A DNA stretch of 64,000 nt from Lepus europaeus (Eukaryota > Chordata > Mammalia > Lagomorpha > Leporidae). The translations under genes were made by a program, and so were the position numbers. Below are positions 23,616 through 35,400 of this stretch, in pieces; positions within the stretch are counted from its first letter, which is position 1, and each line of letters begins with the position of its first letter. The DNA lies in the NCBI RefSeq assembly GCF_033115175.1, contig NC_084838.1:62154468-62218467 (forward strand), in the 5' to 3' direction. A model generated the notes under the pieces. It was given only the letters and a program-made list of their open reading frames with translations. It ran no database searches and was not told the DNA's origin.

Positions 23616-24697
23616 GAAAACAGGACCTGAGGGAACCAACAGTCCATATTTTACTCTCCCTCAACCTAGGATGTTGCTGGAAGGACTCTATCTCCCCACC
23701 AAAAGGTTTGCTTGTTCAAATCTCCATGTCTCTCAAACCCTACCTGAGTTATGTTATAGGGCTGAAATCAAAGTTTCCTCATCTATGACATTTACCCCAA
23801 TGAAGTAATACTTACCAAAGTAATATTTCTTATTCTACTAAAATTCTATAATACCTGAAAAGTTTAATTTATTTCAAAGTCAATAACTGAAGCAAATAGA
23901 CATGTTAACTTACTTACCCAACTATAATGCATTTGTCTTTGGCTTAGCATGGGTGCCATATTTTGGGTATTTCTGAGGATGTAGTAGAGAAGGCCTCTCA
24001 TAAAGTATTCAAGCAGTGAGTCCCTACTGCTTAATCCAATAGATAGTCCCACTCTACGTGCTCTAAGGATGCAGAGCAATGCTTACATGTGGAGTCTCTG
24101 GCAGGAAACATAACTCAGATCGTGGATGGAAAGGGGTACAGCAGGTGTCTACAGCAGGAGAACTTTAGGCACTTGTCTCTGGTCTCCTGAATGCATGTTT
24201 CCTGGTTTCTACAGATGGTTGCTGGGTGCTTCCTGTGAGTAGCTGTGTGGTGCAGAGTATGGGGAAATGTCTCTCTCTTTGCTGCAGTTTTGAAGATTGA
24301 AAGAGTCTGACCCATCTTGAAGGGAGGGCATATGGATCTGTGCAGGAGGGAGAATCCGTCTGTTCTCAGTTTGCAGAAGGGTATTTCATACCAACACAGT
24401 GAGTTTAAAAAATGTATATACTGTGCTGCTTAAGGAAGATGTTCTCAAAATACTCAATTTGCATTTTTTCAAAATGTTTCTAAACATGTTATTTCATATA
24501 AAATGTGACAGAGGGAAAATATGGAAGACATAACTGAGTAAGTATTATCTCTGATAGCAAAGAGATTTAAGAGCGTAAATAAAATACACATAGTGGAATC
24601 CATTTGGTGGAGATACTTTGCAGTCTCACCTTTAAAATTTCTTGTTATTGCAAAACTATGGTAGCCATAATTGGAAGGAGTGGGAGTAAAAACGTAT
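23616..24697. other. Unassigned sequence
   Basis: No family recognised. 23900-24330 has the balanced composition of an LTR, but no matching termini were found. Confidence 0.4.
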
Positions 24698-25012
24698 ATT
24701 GAAGTGGCAAGTGCATGGCATAGTGGTTACGTCCTGCATCCAATGCCTGATTCATGTTCCAGCTACTCTGCATCCAATCCAGCTTCCTGCTAATGCACGC
24801 CTTGAGAGGCAGTAGATGATGGCTCAAGTACTTGAGTCCCTGCTATGCATGTGGGAGACCTTCAGTGAGTTCCAGACTTTCTGGCTGCAGCCTGGGGCCA
24901 TCCCTGGCTGTTGTGGGCATATGGAGAGTGAACCAACAGATCAGCAGATGGAAAATCTTTCTCTGTCTGCCTCTCTGCCTCTCTCTCTCTCTCTCTGTTA
25001 AAGATTATAATG
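24698..25012 (+). mobile_element. C-repeat SINE, old
   Basis: Sense copy: 'ggcaagtgcatggcatagtg', 'aggcagtagatgatggctc', 'gtgaaccaacagatcagcag' (small duplication) and CT block. The tail is lost. Imperfect TSD 'attgaagtgg'/'aatgaagtgg' on the two sides. Confidence 0.82.
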
Positions 25013-25527
25013 AAGTGGTTAGGGGAAGAGAAGAGTCTGTGATCAAATAATGAAGCATGACTGAAAATTCTTGACTCATATATAAATCATCTTAGATTCT
25101 GCAAAGACAGCAGAACCTCTCTGGAGTCAGAGCCCTGGAGTGAAGCAATACCTCCTGTAAGGAATCAACAGCCATGAGCATTTTCATGAAAGTCACTTAA
25201 AATTGATCTGCTTTTAAAATAACCATACAAAATTCCACTTCTTATTTCAAAATGAGATGTTCTTTGCTGAGACAGGTTAAAGCATTTGCTCTCTATCCAA
25301 ATGAAATGGATTGAGACCATCTGGAGAATCTACCCTTACTTTTTAAAATGGAAAGTCTGGAAACCTTGGTGATTTATAACTTCCATGTATTTTAACACAC
25401 TATCCGACTGTTTTTCTCCTGGTAGAATTTTATTTCATTTGGAACATTTATGTGATGATGTAATATGCCACGTATGAAACCTTTCTAATGATAAAGCTAA
25501 TATATCTGCTTCATGTCAAGTCATATA
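25013..25527. other. Unassigned sequence
   Basis: Nothing recognised. Confidence 0.5.
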
Positions 25528-25700
25528 AGCAGGAGGGGCATGATGTGGTGCAGAAGTGACTGCACCTGAATGGGCAGATTATCTGGAATGTAGTGAGGGT
25601 GCTAACTCCAGCCTGTTTCAGACCATCCTATCTCAAGCCTAGCCTGGTTCCTCAAGATTAAATCTCTGTATTTCTCTGTGAGTCAAATAAATTAGCCCTC
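25528..25700 (+). mobile_element. C-repeat SINE, old, internally deleted
   Basis: A head-like 'gggcatgatgtggtgcagaa', a short core and 'gagtcaaataaattagcc' tail. More than a third of the normal length is missing. Confidence 0.55.
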
Positions 25701-25845
25701 TCTTAAGTGGTTTCTGCAGGGCATATAATGCTTTGAGATACTCTAAAAGAAAAGGCATTGAATTATCAAACATTTGAAGTACTGAATTACAGAATTCTAC
25801 ATGTCCTTTCCTGTAAATTCACAAGACTTGTTAGCATACTAAGAC

Positions 25846-26085
25846 TTGAGATTCATTTCCCAAATGCCTGCAATAATCAGAGCTGTGCCAGGCCAAAACC
25901 CAGAGCAAGGGACCCAATCTGAGTCTCCCACGTGTGTGAGGGACCCAAGTACTTGAGCTACCACCTGCTGCCTGTAGGTACACAATAGCTAGAATCTTTA
26001 TAGGAAGCAGGGTAGCCAGGAGTAGAACAAAGCATTCCCATATGGGATGTGGGCATCTCATATGGCAACACCCATCCCCACTTTA
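25846..26085 (-). mobile_element. C-repeat SINE, old, partial
   Basis: Antisense core and head: 'ttcatttcccaaatgcctgc', 'gagtctcccacgtgtgtgag', 'ttcccatatgggatgtgggc'. The tail and GA block are missing. Confidence 0.75.
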
Positions 26086-26099
26086 AGTATTACTGTTTA

Positions 26100-26430
26100 C
26101 ATTATTTAATCTCTCTACCCATTCACCATTATTTTCTGTTCTTTCCAAATTCTACCCATCCTTCAACTCTAACATTGGAATGTTCTCTTGCCAACTTTGA
26201 TTATAGAGCTTTTCTCTTTGCAATCCAGCATTTATTAATTGTATTCATGTAATTCCTAGAGACATCTAGTTTACTATTTTTAAAGGTTATTTAATTTCTC
26301 CAACGTTTACTTTTTCATAGTAGATGTCTTGTCTTTTGAAAGAAAAAACTTCTTAACATCAGGGATTTTTTTTTTCTAGAATTGCTAAGAATAATGTTAA
26401 CCATAGTAGGTATACAATTAGAATTATATA
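26100..26430 (+). mobile_element. Possible L2 fragment, sense
   Basis: 'ctacccatccttcaactct' and the later 'cttaacatcagggatttt'/'catagtaggtatacaatt' weakly follow L2 3' order. Strongly diverged. Confidence 0.3.
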
Positions 26431-27535
26431 ATGAAAACCAAGGACTTAATCAGTGGTCACCAAGCTTATGGTCACATCCGGTAATACACATGCTGTGCTG
26501 TTGGCTGGAGGTATAGAAATATTCCCACTTATGACTGGTATTTATGTCCCAATCTTAACTATGCTGGAAACCAGTGACTATATAATGCTGCAAATGCAAG
26601 TCAATATTTTAACAGGTTAACTGACATATTTTAAGAGGTTTGGAAATGAATAAGAGAAAAAAATTTTAAATAACAATCTATAATTGCACAGGAAATAAAG
26701 AGATTTCTTAACTGGCAAAGAAGTTGTTAAAAGAAAGAATAAAGAAAAAAACAAAGATGTGTTACATGCTGTTCTATGGCTCCAGGGCAGAGCAGGGAAA
26801 TATTTTCTATATTCTACACACCTGCATGTCCTATCTATCAGCCTCACAAAACTGTCCTTTAGGGAACATTTTGCTAACCATGGCACTTGTTGTGTGGGAA
26901 AACCCCCAATAAACCACAACACTGACAAGTCAATTCATTTAGCTCAAGAAGATTCTTTATCTTACATTTGACTTGGATGCCTTTGAAAAAGGCAAAAAGG
27001 GCCCATAAAAATTCCAGGTATTTACTGATAAAAACTATGCTACAGTATACGAAGGCAATGGTAAGAGAATGGCACTTACAACTTTACTCAGTCATACTAA
27101 CTAAAGTGTAATAATTAATTTAAGCCCTATTAAATAAAGACTGTGTCTCATTAAACACATTGGCAGGCAGGTGTTAAGGTATCAGATATCCCAAACTTCT
27201 TTTTGGCTGGTTCTGTATCCTCTAAACAATGCACTGCTCTCTTTAGTTACCATTCAGGGCTTTCTGTTAGCAGGACGGGATGCTCTGTACACCTGATAGC
27301 TGTATGAACTTACTGCCCAGTTTAAAATGAATGCATTTAGTCAAAGCTTTCCGTGGCATTCTAGAGGCCTGAGTCATTTGTGTTTAAGTCTTATGATGCT
27401 GGAATGAGCTCTCTGTGGAGCTGTAATACCTACATAATTCAGAATGATTGTTCAAAGATATTTCATCACCAAGGTGAACCGAAATGATTTTTTTTTTTAA
27501 ACTCTGGAGCTGGTATAAGCTACAAACATAAGTAA
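26431..27535. other. Unassigned sequence
   Basis: No repeat or gene recognised over 1.1 kb. Confidence 0.5.
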
Positions 27536-27554
27536 GCACACACATAATTTCTTT

Positions 27555-27905
27555 ATTTCTCTTTTTAAAATAGATTTATTTTACATATTTGAAAAGTAGA
27601 GTGACAGAGACAGAGGGGAACAGAGAGAGGGAAAGAGGTCTTCTTTTATCCACTGGTCTGTTTCCCAAATTGCTGCAACTACCATGGCTGGGCCAGGCTA
27701 AAGCCAGTAGCCTGGAACTCCAACCAAGTCTCCCATGTGGGTGGCAAGGACCCAAGTATTTGAATCATCTTCTGCAGCTTTTCCAGGCACATTAGTGAGA
27801 AGTTGAATCAAAAGTGGAGCACCTGGGACTTGAACTGGCATTCCAATATGTATGCTGGCATCCCAAGTAAGGGCTTAACCCACTGTGTCTTAACATCTGC
27901 CTCAT
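27555..27905 (-). mobile_element. C-repeat SINE, first of two at one target site
   Basis: Antisense copy: 'tttacatatttgaaaagtag', 'atccactggtctgtttccc', 'ggacttgaactggcattcc'. Preceded at 27538-27554 and followed at 27906-27922 by 'acacataatttcttt'-type target copies. Confidence 0.9.
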
Positions 27906-27922
27906 ACACACATAATTTCTTT

Positions 27923-28262
27923 TTTTAAAATATTATTTATTTGAAAGTCAGAGTTACACACAGAGAGAAGGAGAGGTATGGAGAGAGAGAGAGAGGTCTT
28001 TCATCCGCTAGTTTACTCCACAACTAACTGCAACAGCAGGTACTGCGCCAATCTGAAGCCAGGAGCCAGGAACTTCTTCTGGGTCTCCCATGTGGGTGCA
28101 GGGGCCCAAGGACTGGAGCCTTCTTCTACTGCTTTCCCAGGCCATAGCAGAGAGCTGGATCGGAAATGGAGCAGCTGGGATTTGAACCAGCACCCATATG
28201 GGATGCTGGCATTGCAGGTGGCTGCTTTACTGCTTTATCCGCTGCGTCACAGTGTCGGCCCC
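27923..28262 (-). mobile_element. C-repeat SINE, second of two at the same target site
   Basis: Antisense copy: 'tatttgaaagtcagagttac', 'gccaggagccaggaactt', 'ttatccgctgcgtcacagtg'. Flanked by 'cacacataatttctt' (from 27908) and 'cacacatcatttctt' (28263-28277), so three copies of the target exist around two SINEs. Confidence 0.93.
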
Positions 28263-29186
28263 CACACATCATTTCTTAAACTTGAGACTTTTTCATTCTC
28301 ATATATTTTTTTCTTTGCCCCGTGTATGGTGTCAGGCAAATATGGAATTACCTGATTACATTAAAATTAGTCCATCTTAAATATTATGAGTAAAACAAAG
28401 ATAAGTAGTAGAAACATATTTCTAACATAGAGAGCTTGTATGGATCTGTAAGAAAAAGAGATTCTCCCACACTCTTTATTCCTAGGGCAAAATACATGAG
28501 TTCATAAAATGAGATGTGCAAGTAGATATTATATTATTATATGAAACATTTTTCAAGCTTCATTGAGGTATAATTAACCAGTAAAATTGTGTGTATTTAA
28601 GATCTATAATGTGACTTGATATATGCATACATGGTGAAATGATTACCATAATCAAGCTAATTAACATACACATCACCTTGCATAGTTGCCATCATTTTTT
28701 GTGTGTGTGCATGGTGAGAATACTTAAGATTTCCTCTCTTAGCAAATTCAAGAATGCATTACATTATTGATAACTATAGTATCATGCTATGCATTAGTAC
28801 CAGAATTTACTTATATTAAAATTGAAAGTTTATACCCCTTGAGCAACATCTTCCCTTGTCCACTGCTTGCCTCCTATTCTTTTCTTCTGTGAGTTCAATT
28901 CTTTTAGATTACATTCAGTAGTTTTCTTTCTGTGTCTGGATTATCTCATTTAGTATGATGTTCTCTAGATTCATCCATCTTGTCACAAATGGCAGAATTT
29001 TCTTACTTTAATGGCTTAATAATACTCAATTATATATGTGTACACACACATTTCTTTTATATGTTCGTGTGTCAACAGTCAGGCTATTTCCATATCTTAG
29101 TTATTGCGAATGCTGCCATAAACATGGAGTGTGGCTATCTGTTTGTGATATTGATTTCTTTTCCTTTTTAAAATTGTATATATGAA

Positions 29187-29530
29187 GGCCGGCGCCGTGG
29201 CTCAACAGGCTAATCCTCCGCCTTGCGGCGCCGGCACACCGGGTTCTAGTCCCGGTCGGGGCACCGATCCTGTCCCGGTTGCCCCTCTTCCAGGCCAGCT
29301 CTCTGCTGTGGCCAGGGAGTGCAGTGGAGGATGGCCCAAGTGTTTGGGCTCTGCACCCCATGGGAGACCAGGATAAGCACCTGGCTCCTGCCATCGGATC
29401 GGCGCGGTGCGCCGGCCGCAGAGCGCTACCGTGGCGGCCATTAGAGGGTGAACCAACGGCAAAAGGAAGACCTTTCTCTCTGTCTCTCTCTCTCACTGTC
29501 CACTCTGCCTGTCAAAAATAAAAAAAAATA
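29187..29530 (+). mobile_element. Young CSINE (C-repeat), full length, with TSD
   Basis: GC-rich tRNA-like head beginning 'ggccggcgccgtggctcaac', followed by core, CT block and A-rich tail. The TSD 'gtatatatgaa' is at 29176-29186 and 29531-29541. Retained CpGs and low divergence from the 38.1 kb copy indicate recent insertion. Not a coding locus, although its GC content produces long open frames on both strands. Confidence 0.98.
29198..29252 (+). promoter_or_regulatory. Internal RNA polymerase III promoter of CSINE
   Basis: A-box-like 'tggctcaacagg' (29198-29209) and B-box-like 'ggttctagtcc' (29242-29252), spaced as in tRNA genes and tRNA-derived SINEs. Confidence 0.7.
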
Positions 29531-29639
29531 GTATATATGAAATACATATATAAATTGATTTTAAAATGCAAATCAAAAATATGTATATACACAGAGTGTA
29601 ATTGCTAGATATTATGGTAACTCCATTTCTAATTTTTTA

Positions 29640-29957
29640 AAATAATTTATTCATTTTATTTTTTATTTGAAAACCAGAGAAAGAAACAACAGAATAAACA
29701 AGAGAAAAAGGGAGATCTTCCACCCACTGGTTCATAGCCCAAATGCTTGTAACAGTCAGGATAGGGCTTGGCCAGAGCCCAGAGCCTAGAACTGAATCTG
29801 TTTCCCATGTGGGTGACAGGGATGCAAGTAATAGAGCCACTAGCTGCTGCTTCCCAGCATGCACAGTAGCAGGAAGCTGGATCTGAAGTGGAGTAGCTGG
29901 GAATAGAATCAGCTTTTCTGACATGAAGTCCAGGTGCTGAGCCAAATGCCTGCCCCT
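29640..29957 (-). mobile_element. C-repeat SINE, old, inside L1M
   Basis: Antisense copy: 'ttttatttgaaaaccagag', 'acccactggttcatagccc', 'gtgctgagccaaatgcctgc'. L1M text resumes immediately after. Confidence 0.82.
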
Positions 29958-30078
29958 TTAAATTTTTCAAGACGTGCCACAATTTTCCATAATGGCTGCA
30001 CCATTTTACATTCCCACAATTAGAGCACAGGGTTCCCCTTTTGAAGACCACTTTTACAGCATATTTCCCTTCCATTCT

Positions 30079-30565
30079 TTTCTTTTTTTTTTTTAACTTT
30101 TATTTAATGAATATAAATTTCCAAAGTACAGTTTATGGATTACAATGGCTTCCCCTCCCCCATAACTTCCCTCCCACCCGCAACCCTCCCCTTTCCCACT
30201 CCCTCTCCCCTTCCATTCACATCAAGATTCATTTTCAATTCTCTTTATATACAGAAGATCAGTTTAGTATATATTAAGTAAAGATTTCAACAGTTTGCAC
30301 CCACATAGAAACACAAAGTGAAAAATACTGTTTGAGTACTAGTTATAGCATTAAATCACAATGTACAGCACATTAAGGACAGAGATCCTACATGAGGAGT
30401 AAGTGCACAGTGATTCCTGTTGTTGACTTAACAATTTGACACTCTTATTTATGGCATCAGTAATCACCCTAGGCTCTTGTCATGAGTTGCCAAGGCTATG
30501 GAAGTCTTTTGAGTTCACCGACTCTGATCATGTTTAGACAAGGTCATAGTCAAAGTGGAAGTCCT
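30079..30565 (-). mobile_element. Leporid L1 3' UTR, antisense, 5'-truncated
   Basis: T-rich tail, 'tttaatgaatataaatttcc', a C-rich tract at 30150-30211 (G-rich polypurine on the element strand), then 'cacagtgattcctgttgttg'. The same text order recurs at 39683-40320. Retains only about 490 bp of 3' UTR, so it carries no coding sequence. Confidence 0.85.
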
Positions 30566-30795
30566 GCATTAAAAACATCAGTTTTGTGACTGTGAAGAAA
30601 AAATGTGCTTCCTTGTGCTTCGCTGTGGCTTCCTTTCTTACCCTTCCTCCCTCCTCTCCTTTTCTATCTTTGCCTTCTCTTTGTCTCTTACCATTTCCTC
30701 CTTCTAAATGCTGAAAAAAATAGGTGGTATTTTGTCATGGGAAACCAATCCAGAAATTTATATCTTTCTTGCCTCCAGTACAAGATAAAGATAAA

Positions 30796-31427
30796 TGGGG
30801 GCCAGCTCTGTGGCAAAGCTGGTTAGGCCACAGCCTGCAACACTGGTATCCCATTTGGGTACCAGTTCAAGTCCCAGCTGCTCCACTTCTGAGCCAGCTC
30901 TCTGCTAATGTCCTGGGAAAGCAGCGCAAGATGGGTCAAGTGTTTGGGCTCCTGCCACCAATGTGGGAGGCCTGAAAGAAGCTCCTGGGTCCTGGCTTCA
31001 GCCTGGCCTGGCCATGGCTGTTTTGGACTCCTGGGGAGTGAACCAGTGGATGGAAAATCTCTCTCCCTCTTTTTTCACCCTCTCTGTCTGTAACTCTTTC
31101 TTTTTTTCTAAATATTTATTTTTATTTATTTGAAAGGCAGAGTTATAGAGAGATAGAGGGAGAGAGGTCTTCCATCCACTGGTTCATTATTCAAATGGCT
31201 GTAATGGCCAAGGCTGCACCCAACCAAAGCCAGGAACTTCTTCGAGGTCTCCCACGTGGGTGGCAGGGGCCCATGCACTTGAGCCATTTCTGTTCAGAGT
31301 GGAGCAGCTGGGACTCAAACTGGTACTCATATGGGATGTTGGCATCACAGGCAGCAGCTTTATCCACTACATCAAAATGCTGGCCCCAACTCTGAGTTTC
31401 AAAATAAATAAATTAAAACTTGAAAAA
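30796..31427 (+). mobile_element. C-repeat SINE (host), interrupted by another SINE
   Basis: Sense head and core at 30796-31097 ('gggccagctctgtggcaaag'), 3' tail at 31394-31427. Imperfect TSD 'aaagataaa'/'aaagattaa' at 30787-30795 and 31428-31436. Confidence 0.88.
31098..31387 (-). mobile_element. C-repeat SINE nested in a SINE tail
   Basis: Antisense copy from 'ttatttgaaaggcagagtta' to 'atcaaaatgctggcccc', with about 40 bp deleted in the core near 31292. The host motif 'aactct' is duplicated at 31092-31097 and 31388-31393. Confidence 0.9.
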
Positions 31428-31436
31428 AAGATTAAG

Positions 31437-33149
31437 TGTAGAAATTTATTTTCTGGACTATTTTGTCTTGCCAAATTGCAAGGAGTTCCTCTAATACACT
31501 CTAAAATCTTCCTGCCTTCATGCTCTTGGTTCATTGTATTTGTATCTGGCTAAAAGCATTGAAAGGAATTAAAAGAAAATATGTTCTTATCTTGATGGGC
31601 ACATTCACGTTTTACTGAGGGAGGATTTCATGTATGACTTACTTGACTTTGAGTATTTACAGATTGATTTTAACAGGGCAGAAACTTGGAAATGAATAAT
31701 CATTTAGTTCGTTGGGAGAGCCAGACAAATTTGGGATTCCTGGGGAGAGGGGAGTTTTCTAGAGGATGAAATGGATATGCAGGTATGAGGTGGATAAGCC
31801 AAATATATCATGGTTTGATGTGGACTCTACAGTGGGACATCCCAATCCCATGTTCCTAAAGACACATTGTGAATACCATAGATTATTAGTCCTTAAATGC
31901 GAGATTCTAACAGCGAATTAATCCCCAGCTTTGTAAAGAAAAGTAAATTTAATAACTTAAAACTTTCACAAGAGAGAAAAAGATATTTGTTGTCTAATTC
32001 ACACTTTCTTCTCCTTGGTCAGAATTATTAAATTACAATGCTTCTTTGTCTTGTTCCTACATCATTCTTTGTTGATGAAGTTTCTAAATGAGAAAAGTGA
32101 AAATACTGTTAGAAAAAATTATTTTCTCAGAGAATTTATGGTACTTCCTTCATAAAATGTATTTATGACTAACATAAAAATAACCATAATGTAGTCCAAA
32201 GTACTATCTTTCATGTGAGGATGTGAGTGTGCTCCATTAACAATAATTAAACCTTATGTCACATATATGAGTATTTTATGCTTAATTTAGAGGCAAGAAA
32301 ACAGAAATGTTCAAGTAATGTGGACCACAGTCTAGGCACCATCTAGGCCAGATGGAAGAGATTCTATCAAGTGACCATGACATCTCTTACCCACAGAATG
32401 CTAACAAACAGGGAGCAAAAGAATGTCCTGGGAAAATTCAAGAAGAATTAAACAAAAGGGATTGCGGCATTTTTTAAGAGAGATACTTACGAGTCTCTTG
32501 GGGAAACAATATTTTTAAAAGCCCAAACTGTAAAGTATCAGACAAAACACATATAAAATAATAGGAGGAAATGCTGTAAACATTTTTGCTTACTTACTTG
32601 TTCAATTTATGTGAGATTAATTATTTGCATATCCTTGCCTATACCCCCTTTGAAAATAGATAAGGGGGAAGTGGCAGGCACAAATCAGCGGTATTTTCTT
32701 GAATATTCAGAAGAAAATGTCTTGTTTAGTGCCAAATATATGTAACCCACCCTTTGATCACAAGTAAAAACGCAATTTTCCAAATATCAGTTTGCTGATA
32801 AACCCACTCTTTGTTCCCTTTGAAATACATAATTAAAAATCCTCTTTAAATGACAGTCTACAAGAATGTTGAAGTATCTTGAAATATCTAAATGGTTCCA
32901 GCTGCTTTCTTAATTTTAAAATATTTTTGTAAAGGGAGTTTCCAGTCTCTTGGCAGCAACAAGATAGAATTTCTCTGTTTTTCTTTTTCTATTTCTATTT
33001 CTGCTAATGGGTTTCATAATATATTATCTGATTTGCTTTGGAGAGACAATAAAAGATATTTCATTGAGAAAGTTGGACTACTTCTTAATTACTCAGTACA
33101 AGTACATTTTTAAATTAGTTTCAACTTGTTCAAGTCAGTGTGGAATGAT
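31437..33149. other. Unassigned AT-rich sequence with a possible MIR
   Basis: Nothing else recognised. 32215-32340 ('tttagaggcaagaaaacag') may be a degenerate antisense MIR. Confidence 0.4.
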
Positions 33150-34240
33150 ACATTAAGACACAATATTCCTGAAAAGCTTCATGACAATGGCCATGGCAGT
33201 GATTTCTTGGCTATGATATCAAAAGCATAGGCAACTAAAGCAAATATATGTAAGTGAGACTATATCAAACTAAAATTTTCTTCCCCTAAAAGCAAATTGT
33301 CAATCAGGTTGACAAGTTATCCTTTTATAAAGCATATATTTGATAAAGGGTTAATAATCAAAATGTATAAGAAATTCCCTAAACTAAATAGTAAGAACCA
33401 AAACAATCAGTTAAAGAGTGAGCAAAGAACTTGAACAGACATTTCTCCAAAGAACAAATTCAAGTGGCTGATATATATTTAAAAGTGCTCAGTATCACTA
33501 GCCATGAGGAAAATGCAAATCAAAACCATGAGGAGCTACTACCTCATATCTGTTAGGGTGGCCATTATTTAAGAAAATATAAGTGCCTGTGGAGAAATTG
33601 GAACTCCTGTGCACTATTGATGGGAATATATGGTGCTGCAAATGTTATGGAAAACAGTATAGGGGCTTGTCAAACATTTAAAAATGTGATCCAGACATTC
33701 CACTTCTAGGTATTTATCCATAACAATTGAAAGAAGGCTATTGAAGAGATTTTTGTCTTCATGAGATCATTTACATCATTATCAACAATAGTCAAAATGT
33801 GGAAATAACTTAAAAGTTTATGAAGGGATGGAAGGATAGAGAGGATGTGCTACACCCATGCAATGGGGTATTATTCAGCCCCCCCAAAAAGGAAATTCCA
33901 TCATTTACAGAGACGCAGATGAACCTATGTTAAGCAAAATAAGCAAGTCACAGAAGGACAGACTGTGCAGGTTCCAGTTATATGAGGTATTCAAAGTAGG
34001 TGAAGTCATAGAAGCATGGAGTAGGATAGTTGCCAGAAACTGACAGTAAGGAAAACGTGGAATTGCTGCTTGATAGGTGTCAAGTCCTTTTATACAAGGT
34101 GAATAAGTTCTAGAAATCTACTGTACAGCATTGTGCCTGTAGTTAACAATATTATATTGTGTACCCAAACATATGCTAAAAAGTTACTATTCATTTTAAA
34201 TTTATCTACTACAACTAAAAAAGGAGAAACTGTAAAGTTC
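33150..34240 (+). mobile_element. L1M 3' end, sense
   Basis: ORF2 3' part and 3' UTR: 'gaacagacatttctccaaag', 'gcaaatcaaaaccatgagg', 'cacttctaggtatttatcc', 'tgcaatggggtattattcag', then 'gttctagaaatctactgtac'. Many frameshifts and stops. Confidence 0.88.
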
Positions 34241-34650
34241 ACTATCAAAATACATATTGTCTTCTTCAGGATTTAATGTTGGTGACATAAATTAGTTTAT
34301 AATTATAATTGTCTATGTCCTGTGTGAATTTGTCAGAGAATAATATTTGCCAGGTATCACAAAAAAATTTTTGCTTTTCATGTTACATACAAAACTCTTG
34401 CATACAATCTTTCAGCATAAATGTAAAAAATATAATAAAATGCATCTGAGCATTTTCTTAACAATCAAAAAATATTCAACATTCCCTTGCAGAAGTGTAG
34501 AAAATTAGAGCCCCAAGGGGTGTATAGCATTTCTCCAAAAGGTATCATATTTAGAGGAGAGATTAAATTGGGGTAAAAATCAGGTATCTTACTTTGACCC
34601 TGTAATGTTTCCATGTTTTAAAGCTTGTGACTAGCAAAGGAGACAGAAAA
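34241..34650. other. Unassigned AT-rich sequence
   Basis: Nothing recognised. It abuts the inverted paralogous segment. Confidence 0.5.
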
Positions 34651-34883
34651 TTAGAAATGGAGTTACCATAATACCTAGCAATTACACTCTGTGTATATAC
34701 ATATTTTTGATTTGTATTTTAAAATTAATCAATTTATATAAAGAGATCCAACTTCATGTATTTCATATATACAATTTTAAAAAGGAAAAGAAATCAATTT
34801 CACAAACAGATAGCCACACTCCATGTTTATGGCAGCATTAGCAATAGCCAAGATACGGAAATAGCCTGACTGTTGACACATGA
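34651..34883 (-). repeat. Inverted paralogous segment, copy B (CSINE-empty)
   Basis: Near-identical to the reverse complement of 29066-29650 without the CSINE. The uninterrupted pre-insertion site is at 34760-34775 ('catatatacaatttt'). L1-derived in part, in sense orientation on the plus strand. Ends abruptly at 34883 against a truncated SINE. Confidence 0.85.
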
Positions 34884-35050
34884 ACTTCATCGAGGTCTCC
34901 CATGTGGGTGGCAAGCACCCAAATACTTGGACCATCTTCTGCTGCTTTTCCCATGCTATTAGTAGGGAGCTGGATTGGAAGTGGAGCATCCAGGGCATGA
35001 ACCAGCATCTATCTGGGATACCGGCATAACAGGTGGCAGCGTATGGGCTG
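34884..35050 (-). mobile_element. C-repeat SINE, tail half missing
   Basis: Begins inside the core ('cgaggtctcccatgtggg') and continues to 'aacaggtggcagcgtatgg'. About 110 bp of the tail side is lost at the junction with the inverted segment. Confidence 0.82.
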
Positions 35051-35124
35051 TATTATACTGTCTTTCTCTGGGAAAAAACTCTTTATAGATTTGATAAAGA
35101 TTTTGAGATGAGGAGATTGTCAAG

Positions 35125-35400
35125 CTGGTCTTTTAATGCTTTACAAGTGGAGGCAGAGGGAGATTAGACACACGCAAAGGAAGAAGGATGCAAGATGACC
35201 ATGGAGGCAGAGATTGGCTTGATATCCTCAGGAATAAGTTCTGTCCACGAGCACCTGGAGGGCTGTGGCTCTGATGAAATTTGAATTTGGATTAGAATTT
35301 TGATTTCAGACTTCTGGCCCCAGAACTTATGCAGAATATCTTTCCATTGCTTTTAGATATGGAATTTCTTATAATAATTAAAGAGTAAAGAAATACAGAA
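35125..35400 (+). mobile_element. MLT1-type LTR fragment, sense
   Basis: 'gggagattagacacacgc', 'aggcagagattggcttgat', 'ttgatttcagacttctgg' and 'cagaacttatgcagaatatc' follow the MLT1 3' order. Confidence 0.6.

Larger units (their letters stand above)
29066..29650 (+). repeat. Inverted paralogous segment, copy A (CSINE-filled)
   Basis: Excluding the CSINE, about 230 bp here match the reverse complement of 34651-34883 at roughly 95% by eye, including a 39-bp identical run through 'aaacatggagtgtggctatc'. Differences are a few substitutions plus 4-bp and 16-bp indels. Confidence 0.85.
28545..30040 (-). mobile_element. L1M 3' end, antisense, split by two SINEs
   Basis: Starts with the L1 3' end read backwards ('cttcattgaggtataatta'), then 'ctagattcatccatcttgtc', 'gctatttccatatcttag' and 'gctgccataaacatggagtg', finishing with 'ttttccataatggctgcacc'. 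A young CSINE (29187-29530) and an older SINE (29640-29957) interrupt it. Confidence 0.88.

Noticed and set aside
27536..28277. Direct repeats with regular unit spacing as a CRISPR-like array
   Set aside because: The repeats are target-site duplications around SINEs in a mammalian genome.
29187..29260. tRNA gene
   Set aside because: The A and B boxes belong to the tRNA-derived head of a SINE. There is no cloverleaf with a proper anticodon arm and acceptor stem.
29101..29521. Overlapping open frames of 64-131 codons on both strands
   Set aside because: They lie in the GC-rich young CSINE. Equivalent frames appear in every young CSINE copy (38.2, 40.7, 50.1, 54.2, 57.6, 63.0 kb) and reflect its composition, not proteins.
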